64,000 bases of DNA from Amycolatopsis dendrobii (lineage in GTDB: Bacteria > Actinomycetota > Actinomycetes > Mycobacteriales > Pseudonocardiaceae), in the NCBI RefSeq assembly GCF_014145675.1, contig NZ_JACGZW010000016.1, positions 124,001 to 188,000 on the forward strand, written 5' to 3'. Under the pieces are notes generated by a model that worked only from the letters and a program-made list of their open reading frames with translations, was not told the origin of the DNA and searched no databases. The translations under genes and the position numbers were made by a program. This document shows, piece after piece, positions 26,372 to 35,134 of this stretch (the stretch's first letter is position 1; every line of letters begins with the position of its first letter).

Positions 26372-27139
26372 TCACTTGCTGTGCTGGGAGCGGCGGCGCA
26401 GGAGGAACGCGCCGCCCGCGGCAGCCGCGGCCGCCCCGCCGATGGCGAGTGCGGTGGCCGGGCTTCCGTCCCCGTCGGTGTTCGGGACCGCGACTGCGTA
26501 GCCGCCGCCCGCGCCGGTCTTGTCGTAGGTCGAGCCGGGCAGCTTGTCGCCGTAGCGTTTCTGCAGTTCGGCCCGGTAGGCCGCCAAGGTGACGCGGGTG
26601 CCCGCCGGCACGCCGGAGACCGCGCCGTCCAGGACGGTCACGGTGTCGCCGTTGACCGAGTACCACGCGTTGACCTGCGGTTCGTGCAGCAGGTAGCCGC
26701 CGTGCGCGGCCGCCGCGTGGGCCTGTTCGTCGTTGCCGGACGCGACGTTGATGACCTGCCACCCGGCCTTGCTCGGCTGTGCCCACACGGTCGCGACGCG
26801 GCCGTCGGCGAGGTGGGCCGGGGACGCGACGTAGGCCAGGGCGGCCGGCACGTCGGATTCGCCGTTGATGAAGGCTGCGGTCGGTTCGTAGACCGGGATC
26901 TGCGTGCTCGCGTCAGCCGCGGCGCGGGTGGCGTGCGCGGCCGCGGGAGCCGCACCGGGGAACTTCGTGTGCGCGAGGCGGGAGGCGGTGTCCGGGCTGG
27001 CGAGCAGGCCGGAGATCGCGGCGGTGTCCGAGGCGGACGGCCCGGTCGGCGACTGCGCGGCCGACGCCGGGTTCGCGGCGAACACGGCAGCGGCGATGGC
27101 TCCCGATGCGACGGTGGTGCGGAGGATGGTTCGCAGCAT
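26372..27139 (-). CDS. Secreted protein with C-terminal membrane anchor, unknown function
   Basis: 255 residues. A signal peptide (MLRTILRTTVASGAIAAAVF, cut after ASA) is followed by an extracytoplasmic region, and at the C-terminus a glycine/alanine membrane segment (ALAIGGAAAAAAGGAFLLRRRSQHSK) ends in a positive tail. This resembles sortase- or membrane-anchored surface proteins, but there is no clear LPxTG, only VPNTDGDG before the helix. The gene starts 3 bp after the stop of the secreted cysteine-peptidase-like gene, so the two are probably co-exported partners. Possible role: inhibitor, substrate or anchor for the peptidase. Confidence 0.7.
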   Translation of the reverse strand: MLRTILRTTVASGAIAAAVFAANPASAAQSPTGPSASDTAAISGLLASPDTASRLAHTKFPGAAPAAAHATRAAADASTQIPVYEPTAAFINGESDVPAALAYVASPAHLADGRVATVWAQPSKAGWQVINVASGNDEQAHAAAAHGGYLLHEPQVNAWYSVNGDTVTVLDGAVSGVPAGTRVTLAAYRAELQKRYGDKLPGSTYDKTGAGGGYAVAVPNTDGDGSPATALAIGGAAAAAAGGAFLLRRRSQHSK

Positions 27140-27142
27140 GAG

Positions 27143-27718
27143 TCAGCCCACCATTCCGTAGACGGTGTGGGTCCAGGCGAATTGGTTGTTGGAGACGTAG
27201 GTGCTGTAGTTCATCGAGTTGTAGCGGTTGTTCGAGGGCCACGGGTCGCCGTATTCGACGATGCTGCGGCCGTTGGAGTCGTCGTAGCCGTAGAGGACGT
27301 GCATGTGGCCGCCGCCGGACGTCCAGCCGATCCGGGTGCCGATGGGCTGCCCGGCGTCGATCTGGTTCTTGATGCCGGAGAAGGAGAGCCGGTAGCCGTT
27401 GGAATTGTAGGTGCCGACGCTGCGGAACCCGAGGTAGCGGAAAACTCTTTGCTGATCGCTGAGATAGCCCTGGTTGTTCGCGCAGTCGCTGCCGGACTCG
27501 TTGTGCGCGATCTGGCAGAACCGGGTCTGGGTCAGGGAATAGCCCCAGAACGCGGCGATGGTGTTGCCGCTGGCGTCCCAGCACCACTGGTCTTTCTGCT
27601 GGGCCTGCATGGAGATGTTCGTTTCGCCCGCGTCCGCGGCGGCGGGAACGGCGAGCGCGGCGGCCGCGGCGGTCGCGACCGCCGCTATTGCGCGCAGAAT
27701 CGAAGAACGCACTTTCAC
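27143..27718 (-). CDS. Secreted papain-like (C39-type) cysteine peptidase family protein
   Basis: About 191 residues. A signal peptide (SSILRAIAAVATAAAAALAVPAAADA) precedes MQAQQKDQWCWDASGNTIAAFWGY. The Q-x4-W-C-W block is the papain-like active-site pattern with the Cys nucleophile, and the His partner is in GGGHMHVLYGYD. An Asp/Asn follows in VEYGDPWP. Two additional Cys (FCQIAHNESGSDC) may form a disulfide. The GTG at 27718 follows GGAGG. Relatives are secreted peptidases or inactive homologues in actinobacteria, and the substrate is unknown. Confidence 0.75.
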   Translation of the reverse strand: MKVRSSILRAIAAVATAAAAALAVPAAADAGETNISMQAQQKDQWCWDASGNTIAAFWGYSLTQTRFCQIAHNESGSDCANNQGYLSDQQRVFRYLGFRSVGTYNSNGYRLSFSGIKNQIDAGQPIGTRIGWTSGGGHMHVLYGYDDSNGRSIVEYGDPWPSNNRYNSMNYSTYVSNNQFAWTHTVYGMVG

Positions 27719-28110
27719 GGGATCCTCCAACGGGGAAGCCCGGCCGGCCCGGGGAATTCCCGGGCCGGTGGGGAAGGGGGAGATGCGCCGGGAACGCTAC
27801 GCGCGCGAAGTTTGCGGCGACTACCGACTAACGGCGGTATTCCGCCGCCGAAGTGCCGCGGCGGATGTTTCTACGCCGGTCGATTATTTGTGCGCCCGGC
27901 GTCGACTATAAGGGAATTCACTCCGGAAAGCAGCAGGCAATCCGACTTTCGTAGGGTGTTTTTCCGTTGAAACGCGCCCGTCCTTCGTCGCCCGCCGTTC
28001 CGGCGACCCGCCCGCCGGATCGCGCCGATGCCTGCCGCTGACCCGGTTCGCCCGCCCGCTCCCGAGGGGGAGGAGCGGCGGGTTCGCGCGTATGAGACAC
28101 TTGATCGGTC
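27719..28110. other. Intergenic region upstream of rlmN
   Basis: About 390 bp with no supported gene. It holds the promoter of the secreted peptidase operon (leftward) and of rlmN (rightward). It is more AT-rich around 27880-27970. Confidence 0.5.
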
Positions 28111-29217
28111 ATGACTGCCCTCCCTCTTGTTTTCGACGCGCCCAAGCGCGGCCTGCCGCCGCGCCATCTCGCCGACCTCACGGTGGCCGAGCGAGCCGAG
28201 GCCGTCGTCGAACTGGGGGAGAAGGCGTTCCGCGCCAAGCAGCTGTCGAACCACTACTTTTCGCGGCTCACCGTCGACCCGGCGGAAATGACCGACATCC
28301 CGGCCGCCTCGCGCGAGAAGCTCGTCGCCGACCTGATGCCGCCGCTGCTCACCGAGGTGCGCGCACTGGCCGCGGACGGCGGCGCGACCCGCAAGACCCT
28401 GTGGCGCGCGCACGACGGGACGCTGCTGGAAAGCGTCCTCATGCGCTACCCGGACCGCGCGACGCTGTGCATCTCCAGCCAGGCCGGCTGCGGCATGGCG
28501 TGCCCGTTCTGCGCGACCGGCCAGGGCGGTCTCGACCGCAACCTCTCGACCGCGGAGATCGTGGACCAGGTCCGCGACGCCGCCGCGGTCATGCGCGACG
28601 GCTCCATGCCCGGCGGCCCGGGCCGGCTGTCGAACATCGTCTTCATGGGCATGGGCGAACCGCTGGCGAACTACAAGCGTGTGGTGGCCGCGGTGCGTCG
28701 GATCACTGATCCGGCTCCGGGCGGACTCGGCATCGGTCAGCGTTCGGTGACGGTGTCGACGGTGGGTTTGGCTCCGGCGATCCGGAAGCTGGCGGACGAG
28801 AAGATGCAGGTCCGGCTGGCGGTGTCATTGCATACGCCGGACGATGAGCTGCGGGACACTCTGGTGCCGGTGAACAACCGGTGGTCGGTGGACGAGGTGC
28901 TGTCCGCAGCCCGGTATTACGCGGACACTTCTGGTCGTAGGGTGTCGATCGAGTACGCGTTGATCCGGGACATCAATGACCAGCCGTGGCGAGCGGAGTT
29001 GCTGGCGAAGCGGCTGCGGAAGCATTTGGGCCAGTTGGTGCATGTGAATGTGATTCCGTTGAATCCGACGCCGGGTTCGAAGTGGGATGCGTCGCCGAAG
29101 CCGGTGGAGCGGGAGTTTGTCCGCCTGGTGAACGCTGGCGGTGTTGCGTGCACGGTGCGGGATACGCGTGGCCAGGATATTGCGGCGGCGTGTGGCCAGT
29201 TGGCTGCTGAAGGCTGA
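28111..29217 (+). CDS. rlmN: 23S rRNA (adenine(2503)-C2)-methyltransferase RlmN, mosaic gene
   Basis: 368 residues, full length. A radical-SAM enzyme that methylates A2503 of 23S rRNA and A37 of some tRNAs. The cluster-binding motif is C127-x3-C131-x2-C134 (CGMACPFC). The catalytic Cys pair corresponds to C120 and C347 (GVACTVRDTRG). From codon 181 (ATGGGCGAACC at 28651) onward the gene is part of an 873-bp direct repeat found two more times downstream. GC3 also falls at that point: the 5' half uses C/G-ending codons nearly throughout, and the 3' half uses many CAT, AAT, GAT, GGT and TTG codons. The gene is therefore likely a chimera of a native 5' half and a 3' half brought in by a mobile element. 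Confidence 0.95.
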   Translation: MTALPLVFDAPKRGLPPRHLADLTVAERAEAVVELGEKAFRAKQLSNHYFSRLTVDPAEMTDIPAASREKLVADLMPPLLTEVRALAADGGATRKTLWRAHDGTLLESVLMRYPDRATLCISSQAGCGMACPFCATGQGGLDRNLSTAEIVDQVRDAAAVMRDGSMPGGPGRLSNIVFMGMGEPLANYKRVVAAVRRITDPAPGGLGIGQRSVTVSTVGLAPAIRKLADEKMQVRLAVSLHTPDDELRDTLVPVNNRWSVDEVLSAARYYADTSGRRVSIEYALIRDINDQPWRAELLAKRLRKHLGQLVHVNVIPLNPTPGSKWDASPKPVEREFVRLVNAGGVACTVRDTRGQDIAAACGQLAAEG

Positions 29218-29523
29218 GTTGTTGGTTTCGATGATGGAGTGTTTGTCGTGATGTATGCCCCCAGCCTGTTGGAGCCGGCTGCGGAGGAGCTGCGGCTCGC
29301 CGATGTGGTGGGTCGTGGCGCTACTGAGGTGGCGCGCGAGGCGCGGACTCTGTTGGGTGAGCGGTTCAGTTCGGTGACGTTCATGTACGTGCTGATGCGG
29401 GCGTTCGAGGTGGACTACACGGCGGCGCGGGATGCTTCGCGGTGGCACGAGTTTCACGGGGGTCCGCGGGCGTTGTCGGATGCTGATCTGGAGAAGTTGC
29501 TCGCTCCCTGGCTCGCCCGCTGA
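28651..29523 (+). repeat. Direct repeat unit 1: rlmN 3' half plus small ORF
   Basis: 873 bp, from the ATGGGCGAACC core inside rlmN to the stop codon of the small ORF. Homology with units 2 and 3 stops exactly at the small-ORF stop on the right. On the left, unit 1 is preceded by native rlmN, and units 2 and 3 are preceded by a different shared sequence. This is the pattern expected of a gene-restoring attachment site: whole gene at attL, displaced 3' fragments at the other junctions. Confidence 0.85.
29251..29523 (+). CDS. Small conserved protein of unknown function (copy 1)
   Basis: About 90 residues (GTG at 29248 or ATG at 29251, after GGAG at 29236). It begins MYAPSLLEPAAEELRLADV and ends DADLEKLLAPWLAR. 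It is helical in character, with no membrane segment and no recognised family. It lies 33 bp after rlmN and always travels with the rlmN 3' half: two further complete copies and one eroded copy follow. Copy 1 and copy 3 differ by a single residue (DVVGRG against DVCGRG). Persistence with near-identical protein sequence suggests a real, selected product, perhaps linked to the element rather than to rRNA methylation. Confidence 0.7.
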   Translation: MYAPSLLEPAAEELRLADVVGRGATEVAREARTLLGERFSSVTFMYVLMRAFEVDYTAARDASRWHEFHGGPRALSDADLEKLLAPWLAR

Positions 29524-29788
29524 CCACTCCGCATGCGTGCGGCTGACCGACGAAGGCTGGACGTACGAGACGCGTGACTGCGCCGCTCCGGCCGTCCCGC
29601 AGCGCGCGAGTGTCTTCGTCGCGTACGCCCGCAATCTCAGCGACCGGGGTGCCGCAATGTGCTGCTGACTGGCCAGCAGTTGTCGGCACGAGAAGTGCTT
29701 TTCACCGCGTCTGGCGAAATGCCGCCGGTGTAGACCTCGCGGACGACCTGAGTATGCGGTTCCACGGCACGTTCATCGGAGTCGATTG

Positions 29789-29823
29789 TTTGGGGCTCGA
29801 ACCCAGGGCTGCGGATTAAAGTT
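29789..29823 (-). repeat. tRNA-Lys(UUU)-like 3' fragment, probable old attachment site
   Basis: On the minus strand the sequence reads ACTTTAATCCGCAG followed by CTGGGTTCGAGCCCCA. These match the anticodon loop to T-arm of actinobacterial tRNA-Lys (CTTTTAATCCGCAGG... GGTTCGA), with one T missing in the loop and a decayed acceptor stem. The 5' half of a tRNA is absent. Fragments that start at the anticodon loop are typical att remnants of tRNA-integrating elements. Confidence 0.45.
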
Positions 29824-30259
29824 GAGTTTCGGTAAATTCGAAATTGTTTCTAACTGTATCAATTATGCAGGTCGAGCGCGGTTTTGGGGATGCGCGAATG
29901 ACCATTGATGACGTTCTGTACCGGGCTCTGCGTCGGCTCCGGAGCACATTCCGGGCACATCGCCGGGTCGGGGGTTCTGTGTAGCTGGGGCAGCCGGAGA
30001 TGTTGCGGAATGTTGCTGGCAGCCCCTTGTGCCGGGGTTCAACGCTGGTCGGCTGTGTCGGTGCGATGGCGGACCGTCTGCCCGAGCCGCGGCTTGTTCC
30101 TGGGGCTGACCGTGTGGCCGGTGCTCATACGACGCCGAGGTTTCGGCGGCCCTGGCTGCTTCTGCTCCCGGCCGCAGTGACTATCAGAGCGCGCCGAATC
30201 GATCACGCGGATGGCCGGTGCCCGTTCTGCCCGGCGGTGTCTGGTTGCCCGACGGCCCT

Positions 30260-30274
30260 GGTGAACAGTGCACC
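30260..30274. promoter_or_regulatory. TGCA-N3-TGCA-type palindrome, site d
   Basis: GGTGAA-CAG-TGCACC, one mismatch from a perfect inverted repeat, 101 bp before the amine oxidase start. Same design and distance as sites at 39838, 44278 and 50752. Confidence 0.4.
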
Positions 30275-30374
30275 ACCGCCGAGCCGCAGCCGGTGGGTGT
30301 TGCCGTAGTGCCGGGGTGACCCCGGTCACGACAGTGAACGGCGACAGAAGGTCTGGGTGCAGAGCGAGGAATTC

Positions 30375-31880
30375 ATGGAACGCGAGAACGCTACGGTCGA
30401 CGTCATCGTGGTCGGGGCCGGTCTGTCCGGGCTCGTTGCGGCGCGTCGTCTCAGCCAGGCGGGCGTCACGTCCCTTCGAGTGCTCGAAGCTCGTGACCGG
30501 GTCGGCGGGCGCACCAAGGTCCACCAGCTCGGGAACGGGCGGTTCGCCGAGGAAGGCGGACAGCTGGTCGGGCCTGAGTACACGAGGCTCATCGCGCTGG
30601 GAGAAGAACTCGGCGTGCCGACTTGGCCGCACAACGAGCGCGGCAAAGCGGTGTTCGAGCGCCGCGGTCGCGTGCTCAAGTTCGACGGATCGATGCCGTG
30701 GATCGCCGACCCGCTCGGATCAGCGGACTTCGCGCAGTCCCTGGTCCGGCTGGGCCGGCTGTGCAAACGCGCTCCCCGCGCCGACGCGCTGGCGACGCCA
30801 GAGGCAGAGAAGCTGGACGCGCTCACTTTCGAGTCCTGGGTCCGGCGCAGCACCAAGACGGCGACAGCGCGCACGCTCTGGGCGATCATCGGCGCGTTGA
30901 CGCTGGGATCGCGTCCGGGCGACCTGTCCTTGCTGTTCGTCGTCCGTCACTTGAACCTGATCGGCGGGGTGGAGACGCTTCTCGCGTCGTTGTCCGGCGG
31001 CGCCGAGCGTTCGTTCGCCGGCGGGTCGGCCGAGCTGAGCCACCGGATGGCCGCGGACCTCGGCGACCGGGTCGCCTTGGGTTCCCCGATCCTGGCGATC
31101 CGCCAGCACGACGACGGGGTCGAGGTCGACACGCCGGCCGGCACGCATCGCGCACGCCGCGTAGTCCTCGCGATGAGCCCTCCGGACCGGGCCGGCATCC
31201 AGATCGATCCGCAGTTGCCGCTTCCCCAGCGGACCATCGGCGAGCGGATGTCGATGGCGCACGCCTACAAGGTCCATGTGACCTATCCGGAACCGTTCTG
31301 GCGTCGTCAGGGACTGAGCGGCGCGAGCATGAGCGATGCCGGACCGTTGATGCTGACCTGGGACGACACTCCGCCGGAGGAACGGCAGGGTGCACTCGTC
31401 GGCTTCGCGCGCGCCGATGGCGGGATCAGCGCGGATCTGCCCGATCCCATGCCTGGCGACCCCGAGCAGCGTCGCGAGGCAGTCCTCGCCGGCCTGGCCC
31501 GTGCTTTCGGCGACCAGGCGCTGCGCCCCGACGAGTACCACGAGATGAACTGGACCGAGGAGCGCTGGACGTCCGGCTGCATCCCGATCTGGTCGCCCGG
31601 GCTGCTCACCACCTGCGGGCCGGGCTACGCCGCACCGGCCGGGCGGTTGCACTTCGCCGGTTCGGAGGCGTCTCCGGCGTGGCCCGGCTCGATGGAGGGC
31701 GCGGTCGTCGCAGGGGAACGGGCGGCGGCTGACATCGCTGCCCTGATCGACGCGGAGGGAGCCGATCGGCAGGCCTCCGGGAAGCAGCCAGGCGGTGCGC
31801 AGCCTCGCCAACCACGCGAGAACGCGGCCCGCTCGCACCGCCGAGCGCAGGAAGTGCGTGCGGCTCGGTCCGACAACTGA
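30375..31880 (+). CDS. Flavin monoamine oxidase family protein
   Basis: About 501 residues. The N-terminal FAD-binding motif is VIVVGAGLSGLVAARRL with the ARDRVGGRT block. The C-terminal FAD block is LHFAGSEASPAWPGSMEGAVVAGERAA. It oxidises a primary or secondary amine to an imine/aldehyde with release of H2O2, but the substrate is unknown. The ATG at 30375 follows GCGAGGA. Followed after 15 bp by a MFS transporter, so the pair may import and oxidise an amine. It is the first intact gene of segment 1 and has a TGCA-type palindrome upstream. Confidence 0.85.
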   Translation: MERENATVDVIVVGAGLSGLVAARRLSQAGVTSLRVLEARDRVGGRTKVHQLGNGRFAEEGGQLVGPEYTRLIALGEELGVPTWPHNERGKAVFERRGRVLKFDGSMPWIADPLGSADFAQSLVRLGRLCKRAPRADALATPEAEKLDALTFESWVRRSTKTATARTLWAIIGALTLGSRPGDLSLLFVVRHLNLIGGVETLLASLSGGAERSFAGGSAELSHRMAADLGDRVALGSPILAIRQHDDGVEVDTPAGTHRARRVVLAMSPPDRAGIQIDPQLPLPQRTIGERMSMAHAYKVHVTYPEPFWRRQGLSGASMSDAGPLMLTWDDTPPEERQGALVGFARADGGISADLPDPMPGDPEQRREAVLAGLARAFGDQALRPDEYHEMNWTEERWTSGCIPIWSPGLLTTCGPGYAAPAGRLHFAGSEASPAWPGSMEGAVVAGERAAADIAALIDAEGADRQASGKQPGGAQPRQPRENAARSHRRAQEVRAARSDN

Positions 31881-31895
31881 CTACGGGAGAAACGG

Positions 31896-33341
31896 ATGAC
31901 AGACCTCAACGATGCGGTCGGAATGCCGGCGAGAATCGGCACCGGAAGGGAGCCGGCCCGCTGGTTGCTCATTGCCGTGGCGGGATTCCTCGGGACCGTG
32001 ACAAATGCGATCGCGTTCATGCTGCCGCCCTTGCTGCCGGACATGCAGGAGCAGTATCACCTCAGCGTCGCGTCCGGGGCCTGGGTTTTCACCGCGATGA
32101 CGCTGGCCTCCGGCGCGGGTTTCGTGCTGATCCCGCGCCTGTCGGATTTGCGCGGGGACCGCACGACGGCGCTGGCTTCGGGTGTCGTGATGACTGTCGG
32201 CGCGCTGGTCGCCGCGGTCGGCCATGCCTACCCGGCGTTGGTCGCCGGGGCAGCGCTGATGGGCTTGGGCAGCGGTTCGATGCTGCTCCCGCTTGTTTTC
32301 CTGCGGCGGCTGCTGCCGGGGAGCGCGATCGGCGTCGCGGTGCGCGTGTCCATCATCGCGAGCGGAATCGGCGTGGTCCTGGGTTTGACCGGCGGCGGAG
32401 TGCTGGTCAAGTACTTCTCCGTCGACACCTTCTTCTACGCGATGGCGGCGGTGCTGGCGCTGACGACTGTTGCGCTCGTGGCTGTCCTCCCGGCGGAACG
32501 GGCGACGTCCCGCGGCCGCATGGGGGTGCTCGGAACTGCGTGGATGATCGGGTGGCTCGGCCTGGTTCTCCTCGCCCTCTCGCAGGGCACGGTCTGGACC
32601 GGGAGCCTGCCCTACATTCTGCTGGCGGCGGGCGTCGTCGCCGGTGTGGTCTGGGCAGTGGCGGAACGCCGGTCCTCGACGTCGGTCTTCGACGTCGGCC
32701 TGCTGAAGAAGCCTTACGTTTCCGCCTCGTGCCTGTCGGTCGGGCTTTTCGGCGCGACGGACGGCGCGTTGCTGCTGCTGGTGACCTACTACACGCAAAC
32801 CCCGGCCGCGGCGGGATACGGGCTCGGATACGACGCGTTGAAATCGAGCCTGTTGATGTTGCCGTTCGCGTTGTCGATGTTCGCCAGCGGGGCCGCTGCC
32901 GAGAAGTTCGTCGCGAAGGGACGGCCCGGAGTGGTTCTCGTGTTCGGCGGTCTCGTGTCGGCGGCGGGTTTCCTGTGGCTCGCTGTGGCGCACGGCCAGC
33001 CGTGGCACTACCTCGTCGGTTCCGCGATCATCGGGCTCGGCAGCCGGGCCGGATACAGCGGCGGGTTCGCGGTCCCGCAGTACGCCGTCCCGGAGGACAA
33101 GGCGGGAATGGCCTCTGGTATGGGAGGCACCGCGATGGCCATCGGGTTCGCATTCGGTTCGGCGGTGATCTCCGCCGTGCTCGGTTCCGGCACCGACGCC
33201 GCGACCGGTTTGCCGAAGGAATCCCTCTACACCACCGGCTATGTGGCAGCCGTCGGGATGTCGCTGGTGGTTCTTCTTGCCACGGGCGTGTCGCGGCTGC
33301 GCCATCCGCGCGGGATCGAGATGCGCCCCGCGGCGGCCTGA
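31896..33341 (+). CDS. Major facilitator superfamily transporter
   Basis: 481 residues with about 12-14 hydrophobic segments. The MFS motif between helices 2 and 3 is LIPRLSDLRGDRTTALASG. The N-terminus starts with a hydrophilic ~25 residues. Family DHA2-like. The substrate cannot be assigned. Its gene follows the amine oxidase gene at 15 bp and ends at a strong bidirectional hairpin. Confidence 0.85.
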   Translation: MTDLNDAVGMPARIGTGREPARWLLIAVAGFLGTVTNAIAFMLPPLLPDMQEQYHLSVASGAWVFTAMTLASGAGFVLIPRLSDLRGDRTTALASGVVMTVGALVAAVGHAYPALVAGAALMGLGSGSMLLPLVFLRRLLPGSAIGVAVRVSIIASGIGVVLGLTGGGVLVKYFSVDTFFYAMAAVLALTTVALVAVLPAERATSRGRMGVLGTAWMIGWLGLVLLALSQGTVWTGSLPYILLAAGVVAGVVWAVAERRSSTSVFDVGLLKKPYVSASCLSVGLFGATDGALLLLVTYYTQTPAAAGYGLGYDALKSSLLMLPFALSMFASGAAAEKFVAKGRPGVVLVFGGLVSAAGFLWLAVAHGQPWHYLVGSAIIGLGSRAGYSGGFAVPQYAVPEDKAGMASGMGGTAMAIGFAFGSAVISAVLGSGTDAATGLPKESLYTTGYVAAVGMSLVVLLATGVSRLRHPRGIEMRPAAA

Positions 33342-33359
33342 ACGCCGTGACAGTGTTCG

Positions 33360-33398
33360 AAGGAGGTGCACCTCGGCCCGGCCGAGGTGCACCTCCTT
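33360..33398. terminator. Very strong bidirectional terminator hairpin
   Basis: A nearly loopless perfect stem of 19 bp: AAGGAGGTGCACCTCGGCC, then its reverse complement. It lies between the convergent MFS and saccharopine-dehydrogenase-like genes. It is T-rich on both flanks (TTCGAAGG/CCTTGC) and will fold in both directions. The GGTGCACC at its centre resembles the half sites of the regulator palindromes, but the full TGCA-N3-TGCA pattern is absent. Confidence 0.8.
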
Positions 33399-33400
33399 GC

Positions 33401-34588
33401 TTACCTGGCGGTGATTTCCTCGACGACGACCTCGACGACGTCGGCAGGGCGTTCGTTTCCGGGTGCCTGGCGCGCGTGCTGAGCCAGGTCTGCGAAGAAC
33501 GTGCGGGCGTCGAGGACCTCCGGCCCGTGGACGCCTGGTCGGCCGCCCTGGCCTCGCGCTGTCATGAGCGTCGCCACGGCCAGCGGAATGCCGGTCATCG
33601 TGCCCATGCTGTCGTCGGGGACGACGAGGGGGCGGGCGCCGACGCGGATTCGCTTGCCGTCCTTCGTTCCCTCCGCGACGGCGAAGAGCACCGGCAGCGA
33701 CGGCGCGGGACCCGCGGCGGAGCCCATCGTGCCCGGCTCGAGAACCAGGGCTCGGCTCGCTGCCGCCACGTCGAGTTCGCCGGAGCGGACCCGGTTCGCC
33801 GTGCGGATCACCGCCTCCATCAACCGCGGCCTGGACGTCATGAGATTGAGGGATTCCCTTACGCCGCTTCGGGAGCGGGGGAGGGTCAGTGGTTCGGGAT
33901 GGCCGCACACCCAGACCGTCGCTTCGCCCCGTCCCGGATAGCTGAGCGTGCGCTCCTCGAGCGGCTGGGTGTCGGCGAGACCGCCGTCGCGCCACGCTTT
34001 GATCGTCGCGGTGCAGTTGTGCAACCAGTGTTCGACCGCCGCGGACGACCGCACACTGTCGTCGACTTCGGCGCGCTGGAAACCCGATGCACGCCAAGAG
34101 GTGTAGACGGTTTCCACCGCGTCGCACTCGTTCATCGCCAGCACGCCGAGCAGGTTGCTGATGCCGGGACTCGCGCCGACCCCGATCACCGCGGTGACGC
34201 CGGCTTCCCGCGCGGCGGCATCGAGACCGAGCATCTCGAGCGTCGGCTCGAAGTCGTCGCAGATGTCGAGGTAGTGCGTTCCGGCGGCGATCGCGGCGCG
34301 CAGGACGAGCGGGCCGAACCGGTAGAACGGCCCCGTCGTGTTGAGCACGATGTCGATGCCGGACAGTGCGCTGGCGAGCGCGGCCGCGTCGGAGATGTCC
34401 AGCGCGAGCGGCTTCGCCCGCGGGCCGAGCACATCCGCGAGTGCGGTGGCAGCCGCCTCGTTCCGGTCGGCGACAAGTACTTCGGCGATCTCCTCGGCAC
34501 CGGCCAGGACACGACAGGCGTGCGCGCCCATCTCGCCCGCGCCGCCCGTGACGAGGACACGTTTTCCAGTGCGGCGTTCAGCAGCCAT
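33401..34588 (-). CDS. Saccharopine dehydrogenase NAD(P)-binding family protein
   Basis: About 395 residues. The Rossmann start is KRVLVTGGAGEMGAHACRVL, then VLVADRNEAAATALADVLG, IDIVLNTTGPFYRFGPLVLRAAIAAGTHYLDICDD. This is the family of saccharopine dehydrogenase-like trans-acting enoyl reductases and lysine-pathway enzymes; the actual reaction is unknown. ATG at 34588 is preferred over a TTG placed immediately after AGGAGG. It ends an operon with the thioesterase gene upstream (42 bp). Confidence 0.82.
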   Translation of the reverse strand: MAAERRTGKRVLVTGGAGEMGAHACRVLAGAEEIAEVLVADRNEAAATALADVLGPRAKPLALDISDAAALASALSGIDIVLNTTGPFYRFGPLVLRAAIAAGTHYLDICDDFEPTLEMLGLDAAAREAGVTAVIGVGASPGISNLLGVLAMNECDAVETVYTSWRASGFQRAEVDDSVRSSAAVEHWLHNCTATIKAWRDGGLADTQPLEERTLSYPGRGEATVWVCGHPEPLTLPRSRSGVRESLNLMTSRPRLMEAVIRTANRVRSGELDVAAASRALVLEPGTMGSAAGPAPSLPVLFAVAEGTKDGKRIRVGARPLVVPDDSMGTMTGIPLAVATLMTARGQGGRPGVHGPEVLDARTFFADLAQHARQAPGNERPADVVEVVVEEITAR

Positions 34589-34630
34589 AGTGATGTTCAA
34601 CCTCCTGTTTGGACAGCGGGAATCCGGTGC

Positions 34631-35023
34631 TCATGCGGTGATGTCCGCGCTGAGGGCGTCGCGTTCGCCCGCGGTGAGCGGCCGCGGACGGCGCGTCTCG
34701 AGGTTCCAGGCCACGAGCGTCGCATCGGAGCGGTTGCACACGGCGCCTTCGGCATCGCACAGCAGTTCCGCGAGATCGAAGCTCGAGCGGCCCACCCGTA
34801 CCGGCCGGAGCGCGACCTTGAGCGGGCCGTCCGCCTCGAGGACCTCCTTGAGGTACTGCATCCGTTGCGCGGCAACCACATAGGCCGGTGCGCGGGTTCG
34901 CCACCGGTCGCGCAGGTAGTCCACCCGCGCCTGCTCGAACGCCTTCGGGTAGACGGCCGCGGTCAGGTGTCCGAGGTAGTCGAAGTCGGACGACCACGGG
35001 TGCACTGTCGTCGTCCAGGTCAT
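34631..35023 (-). CDS. Hotdog-fold acyl-CoA thioesterase
   Basis: 130 residues. 4-hydroxybenzoyl-CoA thioesterase-type hotdog with the active-site block SSDFDYLGHLTAAVYPKAFEQAR, where Asp and the D-Y-x-G-H pattern are kept. VGRSSFDLAELL is the central strand pair. It probably hydrolyses a CoA ester made by the divergent acyl-CoA ligase pathway. Divergent promoters lie in the 111 bp to the ligase. Confidence 0.82.
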   Translation of the reverse strand: MTWTTTVHPWSSDFDYLGHLTAAVYPKAFEQARVDYLRDRWRTRAPAYVVAAQRMQYLKEVLEADGPLKVALRPVRVGRSSFDLAELLCDAEGAVCNRSDATLVAWNLETRRPRPLTAGERDALSADITA

Positions 35024-35057
35024 GGCGGGCTCCCAGTCATCGCGACCTCCACGGGGG

Positions 35058-35104
35058 TTGACAGCGGATGGACGAGAACTGTTCTATATCAAACGTCTGA
35101 AATA
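35058..35104 (+). promoter_or_regulatory. Promoter and TetR-type operator before the CoA ligase
   Basis: TTGACA at 35058-35063 and TTCTAT at 35082-35087 (18-bp spacer) form a good sigma-70-like promoter for this GC-rich genome. It is overlapped by an inverted repeat TATATCA-AACGTC-TGAAATA at 35085-35104. The reverse strand shares TCAGACG(T/G)TTG with the operator beside the TetR gene at 40657, so both may bind the same repressor. Confidence 0.55.
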
Positions 35105-35134
35105 ATAAACCCCGAGGACCGAAGGGATCTCTTC

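Larger units (their letters stand above)
29524..30374. other. Gene-free left end of segment 1
   Basis: About 850 bp with no supportable gene, less GC-rich than its surroundings around 29830-29870. It includes a tRNA-Lys 3' fragment (minus strand) and, at 30260-30274, a palindrome of the type found upstream of other segment 1 operons. Confidence 0.6.

Noticed and set aside
32540..35134. A very long rightward frame over the MFS and saccharopine dehydrogenase genes that leads into the CoA ligase
   Set aside because: The translation there is arginine/proline-rich shadow of the real genes; a strong ribosome site and the AMP-binding domain start give GTG 35135 instead.
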